Assembly (NCBI RefSeq): GCF_047675955.1
Contig: NC_132928.1
Span: 47,858,889 to 47,922,888 of the forward strand
Direction of reading: 5' to 3'
Origin: Chlorocebus sabaeus
Lineage: Eukaryota > Chordata > Mammalia > Primates > Cercopithecidae
DNA length: 64,000 nucleotides
Both the position numbers and the translations under genes were made by a program. The number at the start of each line of letters is the position of its first letter. Within the stretch, counting starts at the first letter, position 1. A model generated the notes under the pieces. That model was given only the letters and a program-made list of their open reading frames with translations, was not told the origin of the DNA and ran no database searches. Positions 1 through 10,875 of the stretch are shown in pieces.

Positions 1-2685
1 CTCCACATCCTCTCCAGCATCTGTTGTTTCCTGACTTTTAAATGATCCCCATTCTAACTGGTGTGAGATGATATCTCATTGTGGTTTTGATTTGTATTTC
101 TCTAATGACCAGTGATGATCTTTGTTTCATATGTTTGTTGACTGTATAAATGTCTTCTATTGAAAAGTGTCTGTTCATATCCTTCACCCACTTTTTGATG
201 GGGTTATTTGATTTTGTCTTGTAAATTTGTTTAAGTTCCTTGTAGATTCTGGATATTAGCCCTTTGTCAGATGGATAGATTGCAAAAATTTTCTCCCATT
301 CTGTGGGTTACCTGTTTACTCTGATGATAGTTTCTTTTGCTGTGCAGAAGCTCTTAATTTAATTAGACCCTATTTGTCAATTTTGGCTTTGTTGCCATTG
401 CTGTTGGTGTTTTAGTCATGAAGTCTTTGCCCATGCCTATGTCCTGAATGATATTGCCTATGTTTTCTTTTAGGGTTTTTATGGTTTTAGGTGTTACATT
501 GAAGTCTTTAATCCATCTTGAATTAATTTTTGTATAAGGTGTATGGAAGGGATACAGTTTCAGCTTTCTACATATGGCTAGCCAGTTTTCCAAACACCAA
601 CTATTAAATAAGGAATTGTTTTTATATTTCTTGTTTTTGTCAGATTTGTCAAAGATCAGGTGGTTGTAGATGTGTGGTGTTATTTCTGAGGTCTCTGTTC
701 TGTTCCATTGGTCTATGTATCTGTTTTAGTACCAGTACCATGCTGTTTTGGTTACTGTAGCCTTGTAGTACAGTTTGAAGTCCAGTAGTGTGATGCCTCC
801 AGCTGTGTTATTTTGGCTTAGGATTATCTTGGCTATACAGGCTCTTTATTGGTTCCATAGGAAATATAAAGTACTTTTTCTCTAATTCTGTGAAGAAAGT
901 CATTAGTAGCTTGATGTGGATAGCACTGAATCTATAAATTACTTTGAGCAGTATGGCCGTTTTCATGATATTGATTCTTTCTATCCATAAGCATGGAATG
1001 TTTTTCCATTTGTGTCCTCTCTTATTTCCTTGAGCAGTGGTTTGTAGTTCTCCTTGAAGAGATCCTTCACATCCCTTGTAAGTTGTATTCCTGGGTATTT
1101 GATTCTCTTTGTAGCAATTGTGAATGGGAGTTCACTCATAGTTTGACTCTCTGTTTGTCTACTCTTGGTGCATTGGAATGCTTGTGATTTTTGCGCTTTG
1201 ATTTTGTGTCCAGAAACTTTGCTGGAGTTGCTTATCAGCTTAAGGAGTTTTTGTGCTGAGGCGATGGGGTTTTCTAAATATATAATCATGTCATCTGCAA
1301 ACAGAGATAATTTGACTTCCTCTCTTCCCATTTGAATATGCTTTATTTCTTTCTCTTGCCTGATTGCCCTGGCCAGAACTTCTAATACTATGTTGAATAG
1401 GAGTGGTGAGAGAGGGCATCCTTGTCTTATACCAGTTTTCAAAGGAAATGCTTCATTCCAGCTTTTGCCTATTCAGTATGATATTGGCTGTGGGTTTGTC
1501 ATAAATAGCTCTTATTATTTTGAGATATGTGTCTTCAATACCTAGTTTATTGAGTGTTTTTAGCATGAAGGGCTGTTGAATTTTATCAAAGGTCTTTTCT
1601 GCATCTATTGAGATAATCATGTGGTTTTTGTCATTGGTTCTGTTTACATGATGGATTACATTTACTGATTTGCATATGTTGAACCAGCCTTGCATCCCAG
1701 GTATTGAAGCCAACTTGATCATGGTGGATAAACTTTTTAATGTGCTGCTGGGTTTGGTTTGCCGATATTTTATTGAGGATTTTCGCATTGACGTTCATCA
1801 GGGATATTGGCCTAAAATTTTCTTTTTTTGTTGTGTCTTTGCCAGATTTTGGTATCAGGATGATGTTGGCCTCATAAAATGAGTTAGGGAGGAGTCTTTC
1901 CTTTGTATTTTTTGGAATAGTTTCAGAAGGAATAGTACCAGCTCCTCTTTGTACCTCTGGTAGAATTTGGCAGTTAATCTCTCTGGTTCTAGGCTTTTTT
2001 TGGTTGGTAGCCTATTAATTACTACCTCCATTTCAGAACTTGTTATTGGCCTATTCAGGGATTCAACTGCATCCTGGTTTAGTCTCGGGAGGGTGTATGT
2101 GTCCAGGAATTCACCAATTTCTTCTAGATTTTCTAGTTTATTTACATAGAGGTGTTTATAGTATTCTCTGATGGTAGTTTGTATTTCTGTGGGATCAGTG
2201 GTGATGTCCACTTTATCATTTTTTATTGTATCTGTCTGATTCTTCTCTCTTTTCTCCTTTATTAGTCTGGCTAGCAGTCTATCTATTTTGTTAATCTTTG
2301 CAAAAAACCAGCCCCTGGATTCACTGATTTTTTGAAGGGTTTTTCGTGTGTCTATCTGCTTCAGTTCTTCCCTGATCTTAGTTATTTTTTGTCTTTTGCT
2401 AAATTTTGAATTTGTTTGCTCTTGCTTCTCTAGTTCTTTTAATTGTGATGTTAAGGTGTCGATTTTAGATCTTTCCAGCTTTCTCCTGTGAGGATTTAGT
2501 GCTATAAATTTCCCTCTACACACTGCTTTTGCTGTATCCCACAAATTCTGCTACGTTGTGTCTTTGTTCTCATTGGTTTCAAATAACTTATTTATTTCTG
2601 CCTTCATTGCATTATTTACCCAGCAGTCATTCAGGAGCAGGTTGTGCAGTTTCCATGTAGTTGTACAGTTGTATGTGTGTGTAGT
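1..2685 (-). pseudogene. L1 ORF2 remnant (reverse transcriptase and C-terminal part)
   Basis: Broken frames on the minus strand translate into L1 ORF2 protein in order: linker (2551-2754 and 1855-2544), fingers and palm (1453-1788), palm with the active-site FADD motif at 1290-1301 (981-1442), and C-terminal part (363-593). Frameshifts and stops separate the pieces. The endonuclease domain that should precede codon 280 is absent because of the internal deletion. The intact protein would be the endonuclease/reverse transcriptase that copies L1 RNA at the target site. This copy cannot encode it. Confidence 0.93.
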
Positions 2686-2689
2686 TGTG

Positions 2690-3593
2690 AAGAGCCAGCA
2701 GGCAGGAGTATTTAAGCCTGCTAAAGCTGCACCCATAGTGGCCCCTTCCCCCATGTGCTCTGTCCCAGGAGATGGGAGTTTTATCTATAAGCCCCTGACT
2801 GGGGCTGCTGCCTTTTTTTCAGGGACACCCTGCTCAGAGAGGAGGAATTTATAGAGGCAGTCTGGCTACCATGGTTTTGAGGCACTGCGGTGGGCTCTGC
2901 TCAGTCCGAACTTCTAGAGGCTTTGTTTACATTGTGAGGGGAAAATCACATACTCAAGCCTCAGTAATGGTGGACATCCCTCCTCCCATCAAGCTTGAGT
3001 GTTCCAGGTCAACTGCAGACTGCTGTACTGGCAGTGAGAATTTCAAGCCAGTGAATCTTAGCTTGTTGGGCTCCATGATCCTGCTCCTGCTGAGCAAGAC
3101 CACTCGGCACCCTGGTTTCAGCCCCCTTTCCAGGGGAGTGAACGGTTCTGTCTCATTGGCATTCCAGGTGCCACTTGGGTATGGAAAAAACTCCTGCAGC
3201 TAGCTCGGTGTCCACCCAAATGGTGCCCAGTTTTGTCCTTGAAACCCAGGGCCCTGGTGGTGTAGGCATCCAAGGGAATCTACTGGTCTGTGGGTTGCGA
3301 AGACCATGGGAATGCATAGAATCTGGGCCAGATAGCACCATCTTTCATGGCAGGGTCCCTCACAGGTTCCCTTGGTTAGGCGAGGGAGTTCCCCAACCCC
3401 TTGCACTTCCTGGATGAGGCAACATCCCACCCTGCTTCTGCTCACCCTCCATGGGCTACACCCACTGTCTAACCAGTCCCAATGAGATGAGCCAGGTACT
3501 TCAGTTGGAAATGCAGAAATCACCTGCCTTCTGCGCTGGTGTCACTGGGAGCTGCAGATCAGAGCTGTTCCTATTCGGCCATCTTGCCCAGGA
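2690..3593 (-). promoter_or_regulatory. L1 5' UTR (sense and possible antisense promoter)
   Basis: GC-richer block characteristic of primate L1 5' UTRs, ending at the L1 start with the YY1-site-like GATGGCCG. In intact elements this region carries the internal sense promoter (leftward here) and an antisense promoter (rightward). Activity of this diverged copy is unknown. Confidence 0.75.
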
Positions 3594-3611
3594 ATTCCCA
3601 ATTGACATTTT

Positions 3612-3930
3612 GTTTTATTTTTTATTTGTTTTTATTTTTTTGAGACAGAGTCTCGCTCTTTCACCTAGGCTGGAGTCCAGTGGCATGATCTCGGCTCACT
3701 GCAAGCTTCGCCTTTTGGGTTCAAGCGGTTCTCCTGCCTCAGCCTCCCGAGTAGCTGCGACTACAGGCGCCTGCCACCATGCCTGGCTAATTTTTTATAT
3801 TTTTAGTAGAGGTGGGGTTTCACTGTGTTAGCCAGGATGCACGATGATCTCGATCTCCTGACCTGTTGATCAGCCCACCTCAGCCTCCCAAAGTGCTGGG
3901 ATTACAGATGTGAGCCACTGCACCCAGCCC
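3612..3930 (-). mobile_element. Alu SINE, antisense, with TSD
   Basis: Poly-T head, then GAGACAGAGTCTCGC and the rest of a full Alu dimer in antisense. Target-site duplications flank it: CCAATTGACATTTT from about 3598 on the left and CCAATTGACACTTTT from 3931 on the right, one mismatch. It inserted right beside the 5' end of the L1 at 1-3593. The two-monomer structure is intact. The subfamily is probably AluS. Confidence 0.95.
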
Positions 3931-4034
3931 CCAATTGACACTTTTAAAGTAAGTTACCTGTGCTTCTGGAAGGGCAGCCTCTTGTCGTGGGATGATCATT
4001 TGGTCCAACCCACCCTCCAGGAGTGTCTGGCCTG

Positions 4035-4165
4035 ATCTGAGGACTGTTGACATCAGAATCACCCTGGAATTTGTAACATGAGCAGTGAATCTCTGAGGGA
4101 CACAGCCTAGGAGTTTGCATTTTACAAGCTTCCTATACCATTCTAGTGTACATAACAATTTAAAT
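4035..4165 (+). mobile_element. MER5-like hAT-Charlie fragment (tentative)
   Basis: Contains CATCAGAATCACCCTGG and, downstream, GAGTTTGCATTTTACAAGCTTCC. These match the two landmark stretches of MER5A-type non-autonomous hAT elements. It is diverged and the terminal inverted repeats are not clear. Confidence 0.5.
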
Positions 4166-4169
4166 ATTG

Positions 4170-5640
4170 CTGCTTTCTGAGTCCTAAAATCCCTCCCCGG
4201 CATCCTGATACATCAGTACCCCTTTTGCAACACCCGCCAATGAACAGCAGCTGGCAGTAGATGATGCTGCTGGCCAGCAGCTCTGGAGGAAAGCCTCCTC
4301 TCCTCTCTGTCCCTGCAGTGTAGTTATGTCAGTCCCTAAGCTTGACCAAATGCCCCAGCAACACCACCGTTATCTGCCAGGAGTGCTATGTGTCAATATC
4401 TGATCAATGCCAAGAGGGGATTCCCCCTTTCCCCTCCCCCTGGCATCCTGCCCGTGGGCCCCTCTGGTCCTTTGCCTCATCTAGGCCTTCCCAGCATGGC
4501 TGCAGGAATGTAAGATGGCCCCACACGTTCCCTGAATAGCTGAGGGGGTCCAGCCACTCGCCTTGCTCCCGGAAAGTCCCTTCCCTGGCTGTGCTCTTTT
4601 CCATTTTCCCACTGGCTCTGCCCCTGCAGCTTCAGCAAATCCCACTCCCCCGCGGCTCCCAGCCACCCCTTCACGGACCAGAGAGCTGGGAATTTAAGAG
4701 GCAGAATTAATTAGGTAAATGTCAGGCGGGCATGAGTCACCAAGGCCCTGAGTATTTTAGTGGATTACAAATGGGAGACCTCACAGCAAGAAGGAGCCTG
4801 AGACAGTGTCAGCCACCCCCCATAGGTGCTGATCCCTGCTCCTGGATCAGTGCTGCATGCAGCTTTCCAGAGACCCAGCAGATTTGCAGCCAGGACTGGG
4901 TGTGGGCAAGGGATGTGACCCAGCAACTGAGGGAATCCTTATCAGTCTTTTGGATCATTGGGTGCTGAAATATGCAACCAAGCGAAACCAGAAGTTTGTG
5001 TAGCCTATAAAACCGGGAGGATTCTCAGAGCTGAAGAGAAACTTCCCCCAAGCTGTAAGGAAACCAGCAACCTGCCCATCCTGAATTCTTTTTTGATATT
5101 TTTCTAGACTCAATGAGCCTTATTCTTATCCAGTTATTCTCTAAGATGGGGAGCAGGGGGCATCAGGTAAATGACTGCCATTTTCTCATGGGATCCCCGG
5201 GCTTATAAGAAGAGCTGAGTCCTTTCTCCCCGCAAATCTGCCCTCCCACACCCCATCCAGTCCTCCTGCCAAGCTCACCCTGCAGATCAGGCAATAATTG
5301 TCAAAGTAACATAAAAACCAGGAGGAATCTTCCAGATGGATTTTTCCCACCTTTCAATGAGTTTTATTCATTTACTCATCTAGCCAAATTATTGAATAGA
5401 TAGCAGTATGCTACATACTGTCGTCAAATGACTCTGTCATGAATCCTGCTCCTGGTAGTTTTAATCTATGAAGGAAGTCAGAATGTGCTCACCCTAAACT
5501 ATAATGCAAGGTAGAGTGATGCAAATATCATAAGAGATACAGGGGTTGTGTGTGGGAGGGGGTGTGGTTATGATTGATCAGAAAGAGGAGAGATTATATC
5601 AGATTAGGCTGCACAAAGAATACAGACCTTCAGTTAAAGG
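4170..5640. other. Unique sequence, no gene or repeat recognised
   Basis: Moderately GC-rich for this window in its first half (4250-5300) and without a recognisable interspersed repeat. Short open frames exist (for example 4342-4539) but have no recognisable family, no splice-bounded structure and no codon signal that I can defend. Confidence 0.5.
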
Positions 5641-5644
5641 ATGA

Positions 5645-5900
5645 ATGAGAACTGGAGACCAATAATATACAACACAGTGACTATAGTTATTAACGCATAT
5701 ACCTGAAGTTTGCTAAGAAAGTAGATCTCAAGTATTCTCATCACAAAAAAACATGGTAACTGCTTGAGGCAATGGATATGTTAACTTGCTTGGTTGTATT
5801 AATTATTTCATAGTATATACACATATCAAAACATTACATTGTATATCCTACATGTGTACAATTTTTATTTGTCAATCATACCTCAGTAAAGCTGGAAAAA
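5645..5900 (+). mobile_element. L1M 3' UTR fragment
   Basis: Plus-strand L1 3' tail. It shows the characteristic order CACAGTGACTATAGTTATTAA, then TCACATTGTATA-like and GTACAATTTTTATTTGTCAAT, ending in the A-rich GCTGGAAAAAA. This fits an older mammalian L1M tail (L1MA/L1MB-like). Confidence 0.8.
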
Positions 5901-6371
5901 ATTACTGGGAGGTCCCAAGGGAAAGCTTGTAGTGGGAGGTAGTGTTTGAAGCAGTTGGGCTTGCAAGCATGACTTTCCAGTCAGAGAGGCTGGACCTCAT
6001 CTCTGAGAGCAAAGAGTTTGTGGGTGGCAGAGCAGGACTAGTGGTAGAACTCTATTCTCCTGAATCCCACTCCAGGGATATTTAGCCATTAGATGGTGAG
6101 TTTTGCTCCAGCAGGCAATTCAACCTAACACAATTGATGAAGTATTTACAACACTCAGTACCAAGCTGGGTCTGATGAGGTATCTTTCCTCAAAGAACTC
6201 CAAGCCCAGAGAAGTCAAAAACTTGGTAATAGGCTAATAATAGTAATAGGCACCACCTTCTCCCTGGCCACACAAGTGAGGCCTTAGGAGTCTCCTTTTC
6301 CTCTTTCGATACCCTCCCTTTCCTTCTTACTTCCTACATTGAATTGATCACCAATTGTTGTTGGTTCTGCC
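5901..6371. other. No recognisable feature
   Basis: Non-repetitive A/T-rich DNA. I see no coding, RNA or mobile-element signature. Confidence 0.4.
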
Positions 6372-6620
6372 TCATTAAAAATTCTATCAAGATGTACTTA
6401 TTGGACATCTCTGTTAGGTTCTGGGAAACAAAGATGAATAAGGCACAATCTCAAGGAGTCCATGATTAATGGTGGAGGCAGATTTGTAAACCAAAAACAT
6501 GGTGTGATGTGATAGGTGAACAATGCATCACAGCAGGAATGCTGTGGGAACACAAAGGGAGTCATGAACTCAGCCTGGCAGGGATTCAGGATGGGTGCCA
6601 AAAAATGGTTTTCTAGTTCA
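6372..6620 (-). mobile_element. Ancient LINE (L2/CR1-class) fragment, tentative
   Basis: Contains a degraded version of the common antisense L2 tail: ACTTATTGGACATCTCTGTTAG, then AAGATGAATAAGGCACAATC and CAAGGAGTCCATGATTAATGG. The order agrees with an antisense L2/L3-type tail, but divergence is high. Confidence 0.45.
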
Positions 6621-6624
6621 TCCT

Positions 6625-7300
6625 ACCCCTCCATCTACAATGCCATGTGTGCCATCACTCTAAGCTTTTGACAATTGGACTATTGCAAATGCCTCTTAAT
6701 AGTCTTCTTGTCTCCACTCTGGCCCTCTGCCTATATATTCTCCACACTGCTGCTGGGTCTTTTAAAAGTGCAGACTCACCTGTGACATTCCTCACCCTAC
6801 TTAAAGTTCATCAGTGGCTTAGGATAAAACCTAAATGCCTGTTCTAGCACACAAGGCTGGTAACAATATGGTCTCTGCTTACTTTCTCAAACTTTTAATA
6901 GGTATTAACCCTTACCCCGGCACACAAAACATCCCCACTTATTTGTAAATACCTTTGCACGTGCCGTTCTCTTGATCTATAATGCTGTCCCTACTTATCC
7001 TCCTGAGGAATCACCACTTTTCTTTCAAGACTTCATTAAAGCTCACTTCCTGAACCGTGCCCTCTGGTCTTTAGGCATAATTCCTGGCTCCATCTTTGGT
7101 CTTTTCTTGGTACTGCAAACATTCTCTATTACCCTCATCTGTCTGTTCTGGACAGCAATGGTCCGTTAGACACAAGCTTATTCCCAGATAGTGAGCATTC
7201 TGTGGACAGAGGCTATGTCTTATACATCTTTATACCTGTGCTGCCCAGAACAGTGTCTGACACATAATAGACACTTGATAAAAGACTGTCACATAAATGT
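6625..7300 (+). mobile_element. L2 LINE 3' portion
   Basis: Long plus-strand match to the L2 3' end. It includes TTCTCCACACTGCTGCTGGG, the TCATCAGTGGCTTAGGATAA block, CCTTTGCACGTGCCGTTCTC, GAATCACCACTTTTCTTTCA and the terminal GCCCAGAACAGTGTCTGACA followed by ATAATAGACACTTGATAAA. It covers most of the well-preserved 3' L2 segment. Confidence 0.85.
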
Positions 7301-7564
7301 AATTAAATAATCGGAAAAGGAGTGTGTTTTCAGATACTTTAGCTTTAAAGAAAATCCTCTACAAATTACATGGAAATTCTGTGGAAAGCAACTGGGCAAC
7401 TAAAAGTATATTGAGATGACTTGGTCTTGGCATTACCCCTTAGTTTTTATTTTAAGATTTTTCCTTCATCTATGATTAACAGCACATAACTTGAGACACC
7501 CATTTATTGCTAGAACAAGGCATTGGGTATTCCATTGCTTCAGAACATCCCCAGAGATATGATA

Positions 7565-7672
7565 TGCCATGTCATCTCTGTTCCAAATCAGGCATTTTCC
7601 TTAATAGCTTTGTGATTTGGGTGATTTAACCTCTCACAGTCTTGGTTTCCCTTATGTAATAAAATTGTCAAC
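7565..7672 (+). mobile_element. MIR SINE fragment
   Basis: TTTGTGATTTGGGTGATTTAACCTCTCACAGTCTTGGTTTCC followed by a TAATAAAATTG run matches the MIR core and 3' side. The MLT1-like LTR begins just after it. Confidence 0.55.
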
Positions 7673-7697
7673 CTGTGGTGAGTTCAATAATGTCCCC

Positions 7698-8405
7698 TGT
7701 ATTTGTCCGTTTTCACACTGCTAATAAAGACATACTCAAGACTGAGTAATTTATAAAGAAAAAGAGGTTTAATGAACTCACAGTGACATGTGGCTGGGGA
7801 GGCCTCACAATTATCACAGAAGGTGAAAGACATTGTCACGTGCCTCCGTGTAAAGAGACCACTAAACAGGCTTTGTGTGAGCAACAAGGGGTGGGGCCGT
7901 TTTATAGGATTTGGGTGGGTAGTGGGAAATTACAGTCAAAGGGGTTTTTTCTCTTGCAGGCAGGGATGGGAGTCACAAGGTGCTCAGTGGGGGAGTTTCT
8001 GAGCCAGGAGAAGGAATTTCACAAGGTTAATTGCTCAGTTAAGTGGGGCAGGAATAAATCACAATGGTGGAATGTCACCAGTTAAGGCAGGAACTGGTCA
8101 TTTTCACTTCTTTTGTGATTCTTCACTTGCTTCAGGACATCTGGATGTATACATGCAGGCTTGGGCTCAGAGGCCTGACAGACATGTCTTACATGGTGGC
8201 AGGTAAGAGAGAACTTGTGCAGGGGAAACTCCTTTATAAAACCAACAGATCTCGTGAGACTTATTCACTATCATGAGAATAGCACAGGAAAGACCTGCCC
8301 CCACGATTCAGTTACCTCCCACTGGGTCCCTCCCATGACACATAGGAATTGTGGGAGCTACAATTCAAGATGAGATTTGGGTAGGGACACAGCCAAACCA
8401 TATCA
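7698..8405 (-). mobile_element. THE1/MST-type MaLR solo LTR, itself interrupted
   Basis: Antisense LTR beginning TGTATTTGTCCGTTTTCACA and ending GACACAGCCAAACCATATCA, the canonical THE1/MST ends. It is inserted in the MLT1 LTR and interrupted at 7834-8180 by an LTR7. Without that insert its length is about 360 bp, typical of a complete THE1 LTR. No gag/pol-like internal sequence is attached. Confidence 0.88.
7834..8180 (-). mobile_element. HERV-H LTR7 solo LTR
   Basis: Antisense LTR7. The right edge reads GGGCTCAGAGGCCTGACA (complement of the LTR7 start) and the left edge TGTCACGTGCCTCCGTGTAA. A perfect 5-bp TSD, GACAT, flanks it at 7829-7833 and 8181-8185. At 347 bp it is shorter than the usual roughly 450 bp. 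The stretch after GAGCAACAAGG, which normally holds the AATAAA signal and R/U5 boundary, is deleted, as is a short block near the LTR start. It is a solo LTR with no viral genes. Confidence 0.92.
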
Positions 8406-8842
8406 CCCCTTAAAATATATGTCTACCTAAGACCTCAGAATGTGACCTTATTTGGTAAGGGCCTTTCTAGATGTCATTAAGATAAGGATCTCAAGATCAT
8501 GATGGATTAGGATGGCCCCTAAATCCAATGATAGGTTTCCTATAAAAGATAAAAATAAGAGACACAGGTACAGAGGAGAAACAGAGAGAAAGACCTCACG
8601 AAGAAAGGATAAGTAGCAGTGATGTACGTAGAGGTCAAAAAATGCTGGGATTCCCAGCAGCCACCAGAAGCTAGGAAAAAGGGATGGAAGAAATGCTCCC
8701 TCATAGTCTCCAGAAGGAGGGTACCCTGCTGGCAGCTTTGTTTCAGATTTCTGGCCTCCGGAACTATGAAAGAAAGAATTTCTGTGTTAAGCCACCTGGT
8801 CTGTGGTGACTTACGGCAGTCACAGGAAATGAATACACAGCC

Positions 8843-10164
8843 TTACCGGGCCCACAGAGTCTTGAGAAGATCAAAGGAGGTGGCGTACATGGAGGTGCTG
8901 TACCACAGAGCTGGGGGTGGAGGAGCTGAGCTCTGAGCCCAGCCCCATCTAGCAGAACAGCTCTTTCTTCTCTGGATCTGAAGGGAGCCTGTTCTAGGTC
9001 CCAGGTGACCTTTCCTCTGCAGAATACACTGGACTCACAGGAGAAACATGCTCAGCTAGGCCTTTAGTGCTTCCTTGAGAAATAACTCCCTCTCTTCAAA
9101 GTGTTTTGAGAGCTCAAGCCACAGGTACCCTGATGACAAAGGTCTCAGGCTCTGATCCTTTTGGTTACTTCTGGAGGGTGCTTCTTTCATTGTCAATTTC
9201 TGGCTCTTGGGCCTAGGTTAAATTTATTTAGTCTATAAGTTTGTTCTCCTGGCTGCTCAGCTGGGCCCCTCTGAGCACTTTGGCCTGGGATGGTCAGGGA
9301 CCTGGTTACCTCCATCCCCCAGGATGACTGAGTTTTAATTATTATATACAGCATCCCAGACTCAGCAGACAGGCCCTCTATAAATGGGCACAGTTATTGT
9401 GTTGCTACCAAGAAGAAGCCTGCCTCAGCACCAGCTTGGGCTTGGCCTTGAGGGTCAGGCTTGAGAGTGCCATTTGCAAAGCAACCACTGTCAGCATAGT
9501 GCTGGTGTTGATGCAGGTCTTGAATCCCAAGGAGGGGCTTGCGAGGGCAAGACAGGGCCTGATGCTCATAGGAGGGTCGGGGAGAGACAGCTTGCTGGAA
9601 CAGGAAGGTTGGGGTCAGGGCTGAAGCATAAACTCAGTCATCCAAGCTAAGCATACAGCATACAGACAAGGACAGAGATGGAGTAGACCTCGAGAACCCC
9701 ATTATTAGAAGGGGGAATGTTGGGGAAATGGTACAGAGGAATAACCAAGCAACCCTGTGGTGAGCATTGATTCTAGGTCATGGTTGTCAGATGAGTGATT
9801 TGGAACCCAATGCAAAAGCCCAGTGGCTGTGGTCGTTGTGGGAGCAATGTCATGAGGTAAGTGGGTTTGTGCAGTTTCTAAGCTGTACCAGATGGTGGCT
9901 AGGGAGACCTTACAATACTTAAGTTGTCAGTCCTTCCACATACTGATAGTTTCTTTTTTACCCAGGCAATGTTTGTCCTCATCATTAATTGTTATGGGGA
10001 CAAAGGAGAGACTACGGGCAAGGAGACAGGGAGAACCATTAAAAGGCAAGGGCCAGGTCAGAGAAATGGTGGCTTAAATTATAACAGTGAAGGCAGGATA
10101 GAGAGAGAGAATAGTTGGGATATTCTTTGTGGGTAAAATGAATGAATAAAATAAAAAGAGGATT
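8843..10164. other. Unique sequence, nothing recognised
   Basis: No recognisable repeat family over most of this 1.3 kb. Composition is GC-richer than the surroundings (for example 8930-9330 and 9400-9620). Small open frames such as 9397-9624 and 8619-8936 (the latter partly inside the MLT1 LTR) have no recognisable product. Confidence 0.45.
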
Positions 10165-10515
10165 AGTTATGAGGTGTAAGAATAAGGGGCAACAAGGATG
10201 ACTCAAGAGTGTGGGCATAAGCACATGTGTGAATCACAGGGCTACTTCTTGAACCAGGAAACATTGAGGTGGAGAAGGTTGGTCTCCAGGGATATAACTG
10301 GAGTTTGGTTTCACATGTGTTAGCTTTGAGATGTCTATTAGACATTCAAGTGTGAAAGTAACCATAAGCATTGGATATATGGGTCTGGATGTGTGGAAGA
10401 GGCTGGGTTCTGAGGTGAAAATTTGGGAGTCCTTGATAGTGGATGATGTCATTCGGGGAGTAAAGGTGGGTAGAGAAGAGACCCAAGGACCAGAAGCTCT
10501 CTTCTACATTTAGAG
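10165..10515 (+). mobile_element. Ancient mammalian interspersed repeat, family not resolved
   Basis: Carries landmarks of a high-copy old repeat: TTTGAGATGTCTATTAGACA, a GCATTGGATATATGGGTCTGG block, AAATTTGGGAGTCCTTGATAG and GGGTAGAGAAGAGACCCAAGGACC. The same family appears to underlie 25620-25940 and 27430-28110. I cannot name it with confidence; a LINE tail or ERV-internal origin is possible. Confidence 0.55.
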
Positions 10516-10594
10516 ATCTGGAAGAACAGGAAAATTCAGCAAAAGAGTATTATTTTAAACCTGGCCTCCCCGTTTTTCTCACCTGCCTAGCCCC

Positions 10595-10875
10595 TGTAGG
10601 CATTTGGGTGGTTAACCACACCAGCCCTGGAGTCAGACACACTCAACTTAGAGATCCAGCTCCATCTTTTAACAATGTGAAAATGTTGGCCAGTTAACCT
10701 CTCTTCAATTTTTCTCCTTCTTTTTTTTCTTTCCTTCCTTCCTTCCTTTTTTATGTCTTTCAAATTTGGATAATAGCCCCTACTTCCACAGGAATTTGTG
10801 AAAATTAAAGGTGAAAATACATCCAAATCACTCAAAATCTGGCACATGAGAAGTGCTCATTAAATTTTAGCTATT
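10595..10875 (+). mobile_element. MIR SINE
   Basis: Near full-length MIR. It shows GCCCTGGAGTCAGACACA, TGGCCAGTTAACCTCTCTTC, GGATAATAGCCCCTACTTCC and the terminal CTGGCACATGAGAAGTGCTC followed by ATTAAATTTTAGCTATTG. A TTCC microsatellite expanded inside it at about 10729-10749. Confidence 0.82.
10710..10755. repeat. (TTCC)n pyrimidine microsatellite
   Basis: A poly-T run followed by TTCTTTCCTTCCTTCCTTCC and T-rich sequence, inside the MIR. Confidence 0.85.

Larger units (their letters stand above)
1..3593 (-). mobile_element. LINE-1 (L1PA-type), internally deleted, 3' end outside window
   Basis: Antisense L1. Reading the minus strand, the 5' end is near 3593, where the typical L1 start (GATGGCCGAATAGGAACAG as complement) is visible. 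It runs through about 900 bp of 5' UTR to about 2690 and then jumps directly into ORF2 near codon 280. ORF1, the inter-ORF spacer and the ORF2 endonuclease domain are therefore missing. From 2685 leftward, ORF2 continues to the window edge, so the 3' UTR and poly-A lie outside. Intact 5' end with a missing middle is unusual, because most L1 copies are 5' truncated. Identity as L1 is certain; the subfamily is not resolved. Confidence 0.95.
7675..8842 (+). mobile_element. MLT1-type MaLR LTR, split by a younger LTR
   Basis: Two pieces, 7675-7697 and 8406-8842, form one plus-strand MLT1-like LTR. The left part reads TGAGTTCAATAATGTCCCC. The right part continues with ACCTCAGAATGTGACCTTAT, a CCTAAATCCAATGATAGG block, TTTCTGGCCTCCGGAACTAT and AAGCCACCTGGTCTGTGG. 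Between the pieces a THE1-type LTR is inserted, with CCCC repeated on both sides. The order is that of an intact LTR of about 460 bp. Confidence 0.8.

Noticed and set aside
3175..3831. Overlapping frames on both strands as genes
   Set aside because: They lie in L1 5' UTR and an antisense Alu, whose GC-rich composition yields chance frames.
4342..4674. Short frames in the GC-richer unique region as exons
   Set aside because: No recognisable domain, no convincing splice-site context and frames on both strands overlap.
7783..8276. Plus-strand frames in the LTR nest
   Set aside because: Antisense translations of LTR7/THE1; no gag, pol or env homology is present in the window.
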